DNA of 35,225 nt from Frankiaceae bacterium. GTDB taxonomy: Bacteria > Actinomycetota > Actinomycetes > JAFAQI01. The stretch lies in assembly GCA_025929315.1 (NCBI GenBank), contig JAICMI010000012.1, forward strand, positions 1 to 35,225, given 5' to 3'. The translations under genes were made by a program, and so were the position numbers. Each line of letters starts with the position of its first letter. The stretch's first letter is position 1. Under the pieces are notes generated by a model. The model saw only the letters and a program-made list of their open reading frames with translations. It ran no database searches and was not told where the DNA came from. Positions 1-9,839 of this stretch are shown one piece after another.

Positions 1-363
1 CTGGATCCGCGCTTCGAGCCCCGCGATCATGCGCGGTGTGAAGCCGCGGTTGACCAGGCTGCGCATCCGGGTGTGGTCCGGCGGGTCCTGGTTGAGCATG
101 AACATGCGCTGCTGGTCGATCTGCACCTGCGCGTATTCATCGAGCATCGCCGTCTTCTCGTACGACGAGAACAGCTCGGGGTTGCGAGAGACGTAGACGA
201 CGTCCGGGTGCCGGGTGATCGCCCAGTAGCCCTCGGGCAGCTGCGGGTCATCGTGCCGGAAGACCGGTGCCTCCTGGCGCAGCCGCTTCAGCTGGTCGTG
301 CGGGACGCCGGTGGCGGCGTACTGGTCCATGTCGTAGACGTCGATCTCATGGCGCTCGGGCAC
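1..363 (-). CDS. cyp125: Cytochrome P450, CYP125-like, N-terminal part (cut by window edge)
   Basis: The first 121 codons of a P450 read from a GTG at 363, with AGAGGG about 8 nt upstream; the rest, including the heme-ligand cysteine, lies outside the window. Visible are the substrate-recognition N-terminus (GYWAITRHPDVV, FSSYEK) and the helix-C signature DPPDHTRMRSLVNRGFTPR, where His and Arg normally contact heme propionates. The FSSYE and HTRxR...RGFTPR pattern resembles actinobacterial CYP125 (steroid C26/C27 monooxygenase), which oxidises the cholesterol side-chain terminus before CoA activation; CYP142 lacks the FSSYE form. The divergent neighbour is a fadA5 homologue, as in M. tuberculosis Rv3545c/Rv3546, and a perfect KstR-type palindrome lies 25 bp upstream. 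P450 assignment is near certain; the CYP125 subfamily rests on partial sequence plus context. Confidence 0.85.
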   Translation of the reverse strand, partial: MPERHEIDVYDMDQYAATGVPHDQLKRLRQEAPVFRHDDPQLPEGYWAITRHPDVVYVSRNPELFSSYEKTAMLDEYAQVQIDQQRMFMLNQDPPDHTRMRSLVNRGFTPRMIAGLEARIQ

Positions 364-387
364 GCTCGCACCCTCTCGAGACGGAGG

Positions 388-400
388 TAGAACGAGTTCT

Positions 401-401
<1 letters not shown>
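388..401. promoter_or_regulatory. KstR-type operator, site 1
   Basis: TAGAACGAGTTCTA is a perfect inverted repeat with 6-bp arms and a 2-bp centre. It matches every fixed position of the mycobacterial KstR consensus TnnAACnnGTTnnA. It lies 25 bp upstream of the P450 GTG and abuts the predicted P450 -10 box, where a repressor would block the start of transcription. The kstR gene itself is not in this window. Confidence 0.85.
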
Positions 402-1602
<1,201 letters not shown>

Positions 1603-1606
1603 GCCG

Positions 1607-2395
1607 GTGTCACATCTGGAAACCGAGCTGGTCGGTCACGTGCTCGTCGTCACGATGAACCGGCCAGAAGCAAAGAACGCCCTCTCCCCCGAGATGTTGG
1701 TCGGCATGGCTGACGCGTGGGACCGCATCGACAGCGATCCCGAGATTCGTTGTGCGGTCCTCACGGGCGCGGGCGGCGTGTTCTGCGCCGGCGCCGACCT
1801 CAAGGCGATGAACAACGCGCAGGGTGAGTCCGACGCCTCACGTCGCTTCAAGGAAGACGCCGGTCTCGCGTGGAAGGCGCTGCTGCGCCATCACCAGCTG
1901 ACCACACCGCTGGTCGCGGCCGTCGAGGGATACGCCGTCGCCGGCGGCACCGAGATCCTCCAAGCGACCGACATCCGCGTCGCCGGCGAGAGCGCCAAGT
2001 TCGGCGTCGTCGAGGTCACCCGCGCGCTGTTCCCCCTCGGCGGGTCGACGGTGCGGTTGCGTCGTCAGATCGCGCACACCAAGGCGATGGAGCTGCTGCT
2101 CACCGGTGACACGATCTCCGCCGCCGAGGCCGAGCGCATCGGACTGATCGGCCGGGTCGTCCCGGACGGGACGGCATTGGAAACCGCGCTCGGGATCGGG
2201 CAGCGCATCGCCCGCAACGGTCCCCTCGCCGTACAGGCGGTGAAGCGGTCCGTGCAAGCAACTGAGGGACTTCCCGAGGCCGAGGCACTCAAGATCGAGA
2301 TGGAGATCGGCCTGCCGATCTTCGGCACCAACGACGCCAAAGAGGGCACTAAGGCCTTCAAGGAAAAGCGCGAGCCCAACTACACCGGCTCATGA
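1607..2395 (+). CDS. echA19: Enoyl-CoA hydratase, EchA19-like (steroid side chain)
   Basis: A 262-residue crotonase. The GTG at 1607 lies 4 nt after the thiolase stop; the reading frame is open further upstream, but that overlaps fadA5. The oxyanion-hole segment CAGADLKA and the two catalytic glutamates (E116 in [16 protein letters not shown]136 in [15 protein letters not shown]) are present, so hydratase activity is plausible. The segments [30 protein letters not shown] and [15 protein letters not shown] resemble M. tuberculosis EchA19, which hydrates the C22 double bond of 3-oxo-chol-4,22-diene-24-oyl-CoA. With FadA5 next door, the operon supplies two steps of the same C24 cycle; the intervening dehydrogenase is not in the window. 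Specificity is inferred from resemblance. Confidence 0.88.
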   Translation: MSHLETELVGHVLVVTMNRPEAKNALSPEMLVGMADAWDRIDSDPEIRCAVLTGAGGVFCAGADLKAMNNAQGESDASRRFKEDAGLAWKALLRHHQLTTPLVAAVEGYAVAGGTEILQATDIRVAGESAKFGVVEVTRALFPLGGSTVRLRRQIAHTKAMELLLTGDTISAAEAERIGLIGRVVPDGTALETALGIGQRIARNGPLAVQAVKRSVQATEGLPEAEALKIEMEIGLPIFGTNDAKEGTKAFKEKREPNYTGS

Positions 2396-2405
2396 GGCTG
2401 AGCCG

Positions 2406-2960
2406 ATGACGTTGGGTCCCGCCGTGCGTCGGTTGATGGATGCGTCGGTTCTGACGAAAGCCGATGCCGACGAGCTCGCGGTCGCGCTCAAGGAGATCGA
2501 GGCCATCGCCGCACGGCTCGAAGATGCCGGCATCAACGAGACGTTGCCCTTCTGGGACAAGGAGAGCATGCGTCAGGGCGTGCGCCCGTTCAGTCCCGTC
2601 ATCGGCGAAGCCAATCCGATCGCGCCACCGATGACCGTGCGCGTCGTGGGCGACGCCGTCGTCGGCGAGTGCACGATGCGCCCCATCCACGAAGGACCGC
2701 CCGGAGCGGTGCATGGCGGCTGGGTCGCCACGTTGCTGGACCAGCTGCTGGGTCACGCCACTGCAGCCAGCGGCAATCCGGGCTTCACGGCCGAGCTCAC
2801 GGTGCGCTACCGCCGGCCGACCCCCTACGGCGTCCCACTGACGTTGCGCGGCCGCACCGACGACGTCGACGGCCGACGGGTGCGGGCAAGTGCAGAGATC
2901 GTCGTCGACGATGTCGTCACCGCCGAAGCCACCGCGCTGTTTCTCAAGCCACGGACCTGA
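2406..2960 (+). CDS. Hotdog-fold acyl-CoA thioesterase (PaaI-like)
   Basis: A 184-residue protein. The C-terminal 110 residues form a hotdog domain with the PaaI/4HBT hallmark HGG at 103-105 (GAVHGGWVATLLDQLLGH, with Asp112 as a possible catalytic acid) followed by the beta-strand ELTVRYRRPTPYG. The N-terminal 60 residues are a helical extension of the kind seen in actinobacterial PaaI-like proteins. The ATG is 10 nt after the echA19 stop, so it is the third gene of the sterol operon. A likely role is release of CoA from stalled or by-product acyl-CoA; the substrate cannot be read from sequence. Its last 17 bp overlap the convergent reductase gene. Confidence 0.82.
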   Translation: MTLGPAVRRLMDASVLTKADADELAVALKEIEAIAARLEDAGINETLPFWDKESMRQGVRPFSPVIGEANPIAPPMTVRVVGDAVVGECTMRPIHEGPPGAVHGGWVATLLDQLLGHATAASGNPGFTAELTVRYRRPTPYGVPLTLRGRTDDVDGRRVRASAEIVVDDVVTAEATALFLKPRT

Positions 2961-3771
2961 CGACGTCGGCAAAGGACATCGCCGGCCGTCCCGTGACCCG
3001 TGCGATGTCGTCGCTGACCTCTTGCATTTCGCCACTGGCAACTGCGGTGTAAGTCGACACCCAAGCCTCGACCATCCAGTCGGGCGCGCCGTAGTGCGCG
3101 CGTGACGCATAAGCCTCATCAAGAGTCTCGTTGTAGTAGCTGACCTGGCGCCCGGTCACCTCCCTGATGATCTCCGCCATCTCCGCAAAGGTCAGTGCGT
3201 CGGGGCCGGTCAGCTCGTAGACGGCGTTCGCGTGCGACCTGGGTTCCATCAGTACGACGGCCGCCACCGCTGCGACGTCGTCGCGTGCCACCGCGGCAGC
3301 ACGTCCATCGCCGGCCGGGCCTCGGATCACGCCGTCGTCACCGGCCATGCCCGGCAGGAAGTCGGCGTAGAGGTTGTCGCGCAACAGTGTGTAGGTCATG
3401 CCACTGGCACGGATGTGTTCCTCGGTCGCGGCGTGGTCGCGCACAAGTGTGAACGCCGCATCCGGCCGAGCCCCCACGAACGACGTGTAGACGATGTGCT
3501 CGACGCCGGCAGCAGCTGCGGCATCGATGAAAGCGCGATGCTGGTCGAGCCGGTCGACCGCCTCGGCGCCGGACACCATCAACAAGGTCTGCACTCCGGC
3601 CAGTGCCTCAGAGGCGTCGACGCCGTAAGCCGCCTGCACGATCTCGCCGAGGTCAGGAGCGCGCGTCGCGTCACGCACAAGAAGGCGCTGCGCCACGCCC
3701 GCCGCAGCCAGTGACCGGGCGACTCGCCCGCCGATCCCGCCGGTCGCCCCGGTAACGCCCACCAGACCCAT
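2944..3771 (-). CDS. NmrA-like / atypical SDR NAD(P)H-binding reductase
   Basis: A 275-residue protein starting at the ATG at 3771, behind GGGAGG about 9 nt upstream. The N-terminus MGLVGVTGATGGIGGR is the dinucleotide-binding GxxGxxG loop of atypical SDRs. The body (YTSFVGARPDAAFTLVRDHAATE, YTLLRDNLYADF) matches the NmrA/QorB-type family of NAD(P)H:quinone reductases and redox sensors. The canonical Tyr-x3-Lys is absent, as usual in this group. It is the last gene of the minus-strand string led by the sulfatase, with 49 nt separating it from the cyclase gene, and its 3' end overlaps the thioesterase gene by 17 bp. Substrate unknown. Confidence 0.8.
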   Translation of the reverse strand: MGLVGVTGATGGIGGRVARSLAAAGVAQRLLVRDATRAPDLGEIVQAAYGVDASEALAGVQTLLMVSGAEAVDRLDQHRAFIDAAAAAGVEHIVYTSFVGARPDAAFTLVRDHAATEEHIRASGMTYTLLRDNLYADFLPGMAGDDGVIRGPAGDGRAAAVARDDVAAVAAVVLMEPRSHANAVYELTGPDALTFAEMAEIIREVTGRQVSYYNETLDEAYASRAHYGAPDWMVEAWVSTYTAVASGEMQEVSDDIARVTGRPAMSFADVVRSVA

Positions 3772-3789
3772 ATCCAGAACCTCCCGGGG

Positions 3790-3803
3790 AATGACCCGTT
3801 CTA
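3790..3803 (-). promoter_or_regulatory. Degenerate KstR-like half-site (weak candidate)
   Basis: On the minus strand TAGAACGGGTCATT carries a full TAGAAC half-site, but the second half departs from TnnAACnnGTTnnA at two fixed positions. It lies 18 bp upstream of the NmrA-like ATG. It could be a chance match or a low-affinity site. Confidence 0.2.
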
Positions 3804-3820
3804 CGCGCGGCCTGACAGGA

Positions 3821-6800
3821 TCAGCCGTGAGCCGCCTGCAGCCTTTCGGCCTCGGCGATGTAGCGCACTGCACCTATCTCCTTGAACAACTCGAGCGCTC
3901 GCTGCGTATGACTTCCGCCTGCGCGCAGTCGGCAGTACATCTCAGCGACCCGGAAACCCCTCTCGCCGAGCATCTCCGCAGCGCCGGCGGCGTCCGATCC
4001 GAGGATCGCGCGGGCGACCCCAGCCCACCACGGGATGTCGATGAGCGCGGCCACTTCCGCAGCCTGATCGGTCCGTCCCAGATCAACGGCGAGCCACATG
4101 TAGGTCGATATGTGTGCGCTGGAGGCAAGGACCGATGGCAGTGCGGACATCGTGTGCAGCTCATCGAACTGAGCGGCGGCCTCCGGCGCGCGTCCCGCGC
4201 CGAACAGGACGGACGTCCGCACCACCATGGCGGGGACAATGACCTGCGGGTCACCCGCCCGCCGGGCAGCCGCAAGCGCCCGATCGACCTCGCTCAGAGC
4301 CTCCGGGGTCTGTCCGCGAGCCGACAGCATGTCCGCGTGAATACGTCGCGTTTCGATGTCGACGTAGTCGCCCTCACGATCGTCCAACAACAGCTCGTCG
4401 AGGCCGGCGGTGGTGAGGGCCCAGTCGCCGGCTAGAAAGGCAAGCTCTGCTCTGCCGGCTCGGTACCAGAGCCGGTTGTATTTGCTGCCGCCGAACTCGC
4501 GCAGGTAGTCAGCCCATTCCTCGCCGAGCTGCGTGGCCATCTTCAGGTTACCGGTGCGCATGTAGGAGACGATGAGATTGTTCCGCGTGTGGTTCATCTC
4601 GTGGATCGCCCGCGCGTCTCGAGCAATCTCGTAGGCACGTTGCTGCTCGGCGAAACCGTCCTCGTCGCCGAGCGCGACTCGCGAGCCTCCCCGGGCGTCG
4701 AGCAACCTCGACAACAGGTCCGGCCGGTTCATCTGCTCGACGAGCGGTAACGCCTCGGCGATGGTCACCAATGCCACCTCGTGCTCGTCCCCGACGTATT
4801 GCTCGACGGCTCTGACGACAAGGGCTTCGACGCGCACATCCGAGTCGGGCAATCCCACCAGGATCTCGTCGACGGTGTTCCGCCACGCGCGCGTGCCCGC
4901 GGCGTCGCCTCGGAACCAAGTCTCGCGAGCGAGCAGCAGGCCCGCGCGGGCGGCCAGCTCCGGCTTGCCCTCTTCTCGTAGACGTGACAATGCCTCGACC
5001 AGGAGCTTCTGACCCGTACGGTCCCACTCGCAGGCCGCCGCGCCCGCCGACAGCAACAGCTCGCTGCGCTGCGGGTCACTCGCCGGAGTGAGTTCGAGCG
5101 CGGTTGTGAAGAAGCGGCTCGCTTGGAGGTAGGAGCCGAGACCAAATGCTCGGTCGCCGGCCCGGCGAAATGCTGCAATTGCGGCCGGCTCGAGCTCCGC
5201 AGTGTCAGCCCCCGCCGCACGCCCGAACTCCAGCGCCTCGGCGTAGTGATGGGCCAGGAGTTCGGCGTGATCGTCCGGTCTGCCGAGTGCGGAAATCCAC
5301 TCCGCGGCCTGTCGATGGCTGCGGCTTCGGTCGGCGCGTGGAATCTGCCCGTAGGCGACGTCGCGTGCGAGCGCATGCCGAAAGGCGAACTCGGTCTCGC
5401 CCTCGACCGACGATCGGCGCTCGCGCCTCACGAACTCACGCTTCTCGAGCTCGCGCAACGTCTGCTCGACCTCGGGAAATGGTCGTCCCGCCAGTGCGGC
5501 GACCGCACCGGACCAGAAGACGGTGCCGATGACCGAGGCTGCCTGGAGAAGCTGTTTGTCGCCGACGGCAAGACCGTCGAGCCGAGCCGCGATGATGCCC
5601 TGAACCGTGTCCGGGATGCGGTCGTCGGCGACGCCGCGATCGGAAACCATCCGTGCGAACTCCTCGGCGAACAAGGGGTTGCCGGCAGCGCGTTCGACCA
5701 GCGCTTGCTGCACGGACGCATCGAGGACCGGTACGCCGAGGACGTCGAGGACCAACCGCGCAGTGTCCTGGGCAGTGAGCGGGGCCAACGAAAGCACCAA
5801 GGCATTCGCCATGCCCGCGCCCCAGGTGGGGCGGCGAGTCAGCAGCTCGGGCCGGGCCGTGCCGACCAGGAGCACCGGCAGGCCACGCAGCCACTCCCCG
5901 AGCTCGGCGAGGAAGTCGAGCAAGCCCTCGTCGGCCCAGTGAAGATCTTCGACGACGAGCACAAACGGGCCGCGCTCGGCGAGCGCTTCGAGGAAACGAC
6001 GCCACGCCGGGAAGGTCTCCTCGTTGGAGACGCCGCCCTCGCCGGAAGCCAGTCCGAGCAGTGGTCGCAACCGTCGGGCCACCCAATCCGCGTCACTCCC
6101 CTGAATCAGGCTGCGCGTGACCTCGTTGAGCTTCGACTCCGCGACCTCCGGCGTGTCGCTGTCGAGGATCCCGGTCTCTGCCTTCACGATCTCGGTCAGC
6201 GCCCAGAAGCTCACGGCGTCGCCGTAAGCGAGACAACGTCCATGTCGCCATGTGACGAGGTCCGAATCGGCGTCGACAACGCGCGCAAGCTCGGCCACGA
6301 GCCGCGACTTGCCGGCACCGGGAACGCCGACGATCGTCACCTGCTGCGGCTCGTGCTCCTGTCGCGCACGTTCGAATGCCTCGCGCAGAAGGTTGAACTC
6401 GCGATCGCGGCCCACGAACTCCGTCGTGGAGGTGCGGTCGACGCCATGCGCGGCGTTCGCGCGCGCCCCGCGTGCTTCGAAAACGACGACAGGCTCGGAC
6501 TTGCCCTTGGCGACGATCGGCTCCACGTCGACGTAGTCGATGACGCTGGCGGTCGCCCGGTGCGTGACTGCGCCGACCAGCACGCCGTTGATCGGAGCGG
6601 CCGACTGGATCCGCGAGGCCGTGTTGATGACGTCGCCCGCCACCATCCCCTCGCCGCGATGAGGGTCCGCATCGAGCGACACCAAGGCCTCTCCGGTGTT
6701 GACGGCAATGCGTACCTCGACGTCCGGCTGCGCGGCGGCCCACTCACAGATCGCGAGTGAGGCTCGGACAGCACGCTCCGGATCGTCCTCGTGCGCAGTG

Positions 6801-7000
6801 GGCGCACCGAACACAGCCACCACCGCATCGCCGATGAACTTTTCGACCGTCCCGCCGAAACGCTCGAGCTCGTCGCGCACCCGGTCGTGGTAGGGCGAGA
6901 GCAGCGCACGCACGTCCTCCGGGTCCATCGCTTCGGACCGACCGGTGAAACCGACGAGGTCGCAAAAAACGACGGAGACGACCTTGCGCTCCTGCCGCAT
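3821..7000 (-). CDS. Class III adenylate/guanylate cyclase-AAA ATPase-TPR signalling protein
   Basis: A 1059-residue protein. Residues 5-175 are a class III nucleotidyl cyclase domain: metal aspartates D14 (FCDLVGFT) and D58 (EKFIGDAVVAVFG), transition-state N126 and R130 in GDVINTASRIQ, and a C-terminal KGKSEP strand. All key residues are present, so catalysis is plausible. Residues 195-460 are a STAND/AAA_16 NTPase with Walker A GVPGAGKS at 225-232 and Walker B VLVVEDLHWAD at 347-357. The rest is a helical, TPR-like repeat region. No transmembrane segment was seen. Such proteins are thought to couple ligand or partner binding on the repeats to cyclase output. The ATG is 19 nt after the DinB-like gene. 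A homologue begins at 33571. Confidence 0.9.
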   Translation of the reverse strand: MRQERKVVSVVFCDLVGFTGRSEAMDPEDVRALLSPYHDRVRDELERFGGTVEKFIGDAVVAVFGAPTAHEDDPERAVRASLAICEWAAAQPDVEVRIAVNTGEALVSLDADPHRGEGMVAGDVINTASRIQSAAPINGVLVGAVTHRATASVIDYVDVEPIVAKGKSEPVVVFEARGARANAAHGVDRTSTTEFVGRDREFNLLREAFERARQEHEPQQVTIVGVPGAGKSRLVAELARVVDADSDLVTWRHGRCLAYGDAVSFWALTEIVKAETGILDSDTPEVAESKLNEVTRSLIQGSDADWVARRLRPLLGLASGEGGVSNEETFPAWRRFLEALAERGPFVLVVEDLHWADEGLLDFLAELGEWLRGLPVLLVGTARPELLTRRPTWGAGMANALVLSLAPLTAQDTARLVLDVLGVPVLDASVQQALVERAAGNPLFAEEFARMVSDRGVADDRIPDTVQGIIAARLDGLAVGDKQLLQAASVIGTVFWSGAVAALAGRPFPEVEQTLRELEKREFVRRERRSSVEGETEFAFRHALARDVAYGQIPRADRSRSHRQAAEWISALGRPDDHAELLAHHYAEALEFGRAAGADTAELEPAAIAAFRRAGDRAFGLGSYLQASRFFTTALELTPASDPQRSELLLSAGAAACEWDRTGQKLLVEALSRLREEGKPELAARAGLLLARETWFRGDAAGTRAWRNTVDEILVGLPDSDVRVEALVVRAVEQYVGDEHEVALVTIAEALPLVEQMNRPDLLSRLLDARGGSRVALGDEDGFAEQQRAYEIARDARAIHEMNHTRNNLIVSYMRTGNLKMATQLGEEWADYLREFGGSKYNRLWYRAGRAELAFLAGDWALTTAGLDELLLDDREGDYVDIETRRIHADMLSARGQTPEALSEVDRALAAARRAGDPQVIVPAMVVRTSVLFGAGRAPEAAAQFDELHTMSALPSVLASSAHISTYMWLAVDLGRTDQAAEVAALIDIPWWAGVARAILGSDAAGAAEMLGERGFRVAEMYCRLRAGGSHTQRALELFKEIGAVRYIAEAERLQAAHG

Positions 7001-7019
7001 GCCCGGAGGATAGGGCCCC

Positions 7020-7571
7020 TCACGACGTCATGCCCTGCAGTCCGACCAATGCCCGCCCGTGCTCCACCTCGCCCATATGTCGCAATCCGTGCTGGTAGAT
7101 CCAGCACTCGATCGCGTCTGACCTGGTCATTCCGGCCTCGCCGGCGACGCGCGCGCTGAACGTCGACGCGATCTGCGGGGGAAACGGTCGTTGAACGATG
7201 ACCTCGTCGAGCGCCGCCTGGTCGAGCGTTCCGAGCCACGCCTCGGTGCGGGCGAACACCCGCGACTGGTAGTCGCAGTAGACGTCGTAGTCGCCGATCC
7301 GCTGCTCGACCATCTCGTCCACGGTCTTGTGCTTGCCGTGGTCGGGGATCGCCAGCCCCATCCGCTTGCCCAATGCGTCGTCGTACACGAGATCCCCGGC
7401 GCCGAGCATCGTGGCTGACCCGTCCTCTATCTGCGCCATGTGAAACAGAGAGAACGCGATGGGCAACACCGGCTTTCGCTCGACATGGTTGACCTGCTCG
7501 ACCGTCATCGACGCGACCGCGTCCTCCCAGAGTGAGTGAAGCGCGCGCATCCGTCGCTCCAATGACGTCAT
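7020..7571 (-). CDS. DinB-superfamily protein (putative metal-dependent hydrolase/transferase)
   Basis: A 183-residue helical protein with the DinB/YfiT three-histidine pattern: H44 (FSLFHMAQIEDGS) and, near the C-terminus, H161 and H165 in YQHGLRHMGEVEHGRALVG. In this superfamily the histidines bind a divalent metal, and characterised members act as thiol-dependent transferases or hydrolases; no substrate can be assigned here. The ATG overlaps the sulfatase stop by 4 nt (ATGA), so the two are translationally coupled. The close link to a sulfatase suggests a supporting role in the same process, which is inference. Confidence 0.75.
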   Translation of the reverse strand: MTSLERRMRALHSLWEDAVASMTVEQVNHVERKPVLPIAFSLFHMAQIEDGSATMLGAGDLVYDDALGKRMGLAIPDHGKHKTVDEMVEQRIGDYDVYCDYQSRVFARTEAWLGTLDQAALDEVIVQRPFPPQIASTFSARVAGEAGMTRSDAIECWIYQHGLRHMGEVEHGRALVGLQGMTS

Positions 7572-9793
7572 TCCTTGGCCAGCTCGGTCTGAGCGATGCT
7601 GCGCACATCAGCGGCATCCGCCTTGCTGCGGATCGTGATCGTCACGCTCTCGATCACACCACTGAATGCGAACGGCGCGAAGTAGTCGTCCGTGACCGGC
7701 GACAGCGCATCCCGCCCGATGTCCATGCCGGTCGACCCCAGCATGCGCACCAACTGCGCGATCTGCACCGACCCCAAGTCCGTGCCATCGCAGCCAACGG
7801 TCAACGTCCCGCCCGATCCTTCTCGGTCGAAGCGCGCGACCAGCTCGTGTCGACCCGCCGTCAGGGTCACGGGCGCGCTGGCGCGGTGCCGGGTGCCCAA
7901 CGCGTTGTACTCGAACTGCAGTGCGCCGTTCTGGATGAAGAACGAGTGACCCACGTTGTGACTGCCACGCGCATAGAGCACGCCTTCGGGCTTGTCCTCG
8001 ACCTGCACCACCGCCGTGATGGTCCACGCCCGACCCCCCAGTGGTGGGCACGCGTCGGCGGGAATGTGCGAGACCGGCGGCCGATAGACGTATTCCTTTC
8101 GCGCGTGCACGGTGCCAGGCCGCGGCACGCCGCCGAACAGCTCGATCGTCCGGTCGTCCAACGGGAGTACGCCGTACTCACCTGCCTGCACCCACCACAG
8201 GTCGATCAGCTCACGCAGCTTCTGCGGGTTGCGGTCGGCAAGGTCATGACACTCGGAGAAGTCGCTGTCGAGGTGGTAGAGCCCCCACTCGTCGTCGTCG
8301 AACGGCTGGCCCTGCTCGTGGTAGGTCGTGATCTTCCAGCCATCCGCCCAGAGCCCGCGATGGCCCATCTGCTCGAAGTACTGGACGGATCGCGTCGTAG
8401 CTTTCGGATCGTTGAACGTCGGCACGATGCTGGTGCCGTGCAGCGGCAGCTGCTCGACGCCGTTGTGCTGCGCATGCCACTGCGCTCCAGTCACCTCGAG
8501 GATGGTGGGCGTGATGTCGACGGCGTGGCAGAACTGGTGTCTGAGTCCCGAATCCTTGAGGCCAGCCGGCCAGTGCACGACGAGCGGATCACGCACGCCG
8601 CCGCCGTAGGTGTTCTGCTTGTACCAGCGAAGCGGCGAGTTGCCCGCCTGCGCCCAGCCCCACGGATAGTTGCTGTGCGAGTGCGGGCCGCCGATGTCAT
8701 CCAGCCGGTTGGCGACGATGTCGTCGATGTCCTCCCAGCGCGCGTTGAAGAAGCTGAACTCGTCCATCACACCGAACGGCCCGCCCTCCCGCGACGCTCC
8801 GTTGTCGGACAGCACCATCAACAACGTGTCGTCGAGCAGTCCGCGCTGCTCCAGGAACTCGGTGAGCCGTCCGATCTGCGCATCGGTGTGCTCGAGCATC
8901 GCGGCGAAAGCCTCTTGCAGGCGCGCGGCGAACTTGCGTTGGTTGTCGGTGAGCTCGTCCCACGCAGGCACGCCGGGGTTGCGCGGTGCCAACGTCGTTC
9001 CCGGCGGTACGACGCCCATCTCCACCTGACGCGCGAACCACCGCTCACGCGCGGCGTCGTACCCGTCGTCGAACTGGCCTCGCCACCGATGCAGGTAGTC
9101 CTCGGGCGCCTGGTGCGGAGCATGAGTGGCGCCGAACGCGAGATAGAGGAAGAACGGTCGGTCGGGACGGATCGACGTGAGATCGCTGATCCAACCGATG
9201 GACTTGTCCACGATGTCTTCGGACACGTGGGTCCCGGGGGGGTCGATGTGACCGTTGTCGCTCGTCAGCTCCGGTTGGAACTGGTCGGCCTCCCCTTGCA
9301 GGAATCCGTAGAAACGGTCGAAGCCCTTCTGCACCGGCCAGTTGTGATGCGGTCCGGCAGCCGAACACTCCTCCATCGGCGCGAGGTGCCACTTGCCGGC
9401 CGCGTAGGTCGCGTAGCCCTTTGCCCGCAACAGCTCCGCAACTGTCGCGGCGTTGGGGCTGATGCCACCCCGCATGTGCGGGAAGCCGGTGTTCCAGTTG
9501 GACACGCCGCGCATCCCGACGGCGTGGGGGTTGCGACCGGTCAACAAGGCGGCACGCGACGGCGAGCACAGCGCCGTCGTGTGGAAGCTGGTGTAACGCA
9601 GTCCGTCCGCGGCGAGCTTGTCGATCGCCGGAGTTGCGAGGTCCGACCCATAGCAACCGAAATGCGCAAATCCGGTGTCATCGAGAACGATGACGACGAC
9701 GTTGGGGCCACCGGTCCAGAGCGGATCGGGCCACCACGGGTCCGAGTCGTGAATGGTGCGGCCGATCTTGCCCTTGAACTCCACGGCGGGCAT
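7568..9793 (-). CDS. Type I sulfatase (formylglycine-dependent), long form
   Basis: About 741 residues. The ATG at 9793 is used; an in-frame TTG at 9799 is an alternative, and neither has a clear Shine-Dalgarno. The sulfatase signature CSPSRAALLTGR starts at about residue 76; this cysteine is normally converted to formylglycine. Metal-binding aspartates occur in VVVIVLDDTGF and VLSDNGAS. The core resembles large bacterial arylsulfatases, and the last 170 residues form a beta-rich C-terminal domain. No signal peptide is evident, suggesting a cytoplasmic enzyme. It heads the minus-strand sulfatase-DinB-cyclase-NmrA string and diverges from the DUF1330 operon across a perfect inverted repeat. 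No formylglycine-generating enzyme is in the window. Confidence 0.92.
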   Translation of the reverse strand: MPAVEFKGKIGRTIHDSDPWWPDPLWTGGPNVVVIVLDDTGFAHFGCYGSDLATPAIDKLAADGLRYTSFHTTALCSPSRAALLTGRNPHAVGMRGVSNWNTGFPHMRGGISPNAATVAELLRAKGYATYAAGKWHLAPMEECSAAGPHHNWPVQKGFDRFYGFLQGEADQFQPELTSDNGHIDPPGTHVSEDIVDKSIGWISDLTSIRPDRPFFLYLAFGATHAPHQAPEDYLHRWRGQFDDGYDAARERWFARQVEMGVVPPGTTLAPRNPGVPAWDELTDNQRKFAARLQEAFAAMLEHTDAQIGRLTEFLEQRGLLDDTLLMVLSDNGASREGGPFGVMDEFSFFNARWEDIDDIVANRLDDIGGPHSHSNYPWGWAQAGNSPLRWYKQNTYGGGVRDPLVVHWPAGLKDSGLRHQFCHAVDITPTILEVTGAQWHAQHNGVEQLPLHGTSIVPTFNDPKATTRSVQYFEQMGHRGLWADGWKITTYHEQGQPFDDDEWGLYHLDSDFSECHDLADRNPQKLRELIDLWWVQAGEYGVLPLDDRTIELFGGVPRPGTVHARKEYVYRPPVSHIPADACPPLGGRAWTITAVVQVEDKPEGVLYARGSHNVGHSFFIQNGALQFEYNALGTRHRASAPVTLTAGRHELVARFDREGSGGTLTVGCDGTDLGSVQIAQLVRMLGSTGMDIGRDALSPVTDDYFAPFAFSGVIESVTITIRSKADAADVRSIAQTELAKE

Positions 9794-9800
9794 CCTCAAG

Positions 9801-9823
9801 TATTGACAGAGGTAGTGTCAATA
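9801..9823. promoter_or_regulatory. Perfect inverted repeat between divergent sulfatase operons (candidate TetR operator)
   Basis: TATTGACA and TGTCAATA are perfect 8-bp arms separated by 7 bp. The repeat lies 7 bp upstream of the sulfatase ATG and 16 bp upstream of the DUF1330 GTG. Each arm contains TTGACA oriented as a -35 for one of the two genes; on the plus strand TAGCGT follows after 17 bp as a weak -10. One bound repressor dimer could silence both operons. The TetR gene at 10385 is the natural candidate binder. Confidence 0.7.
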
Positions 9824-9839
9824 ACTAGCGTCCGCGAAC

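Noticed and set aside
5123-6760. 545-codon plus-strand frame inside the cyclase gene
   Set aside because: Antisense shadow of the cyclase/ATPase domains, which carry all expected motifs on the minus strand.
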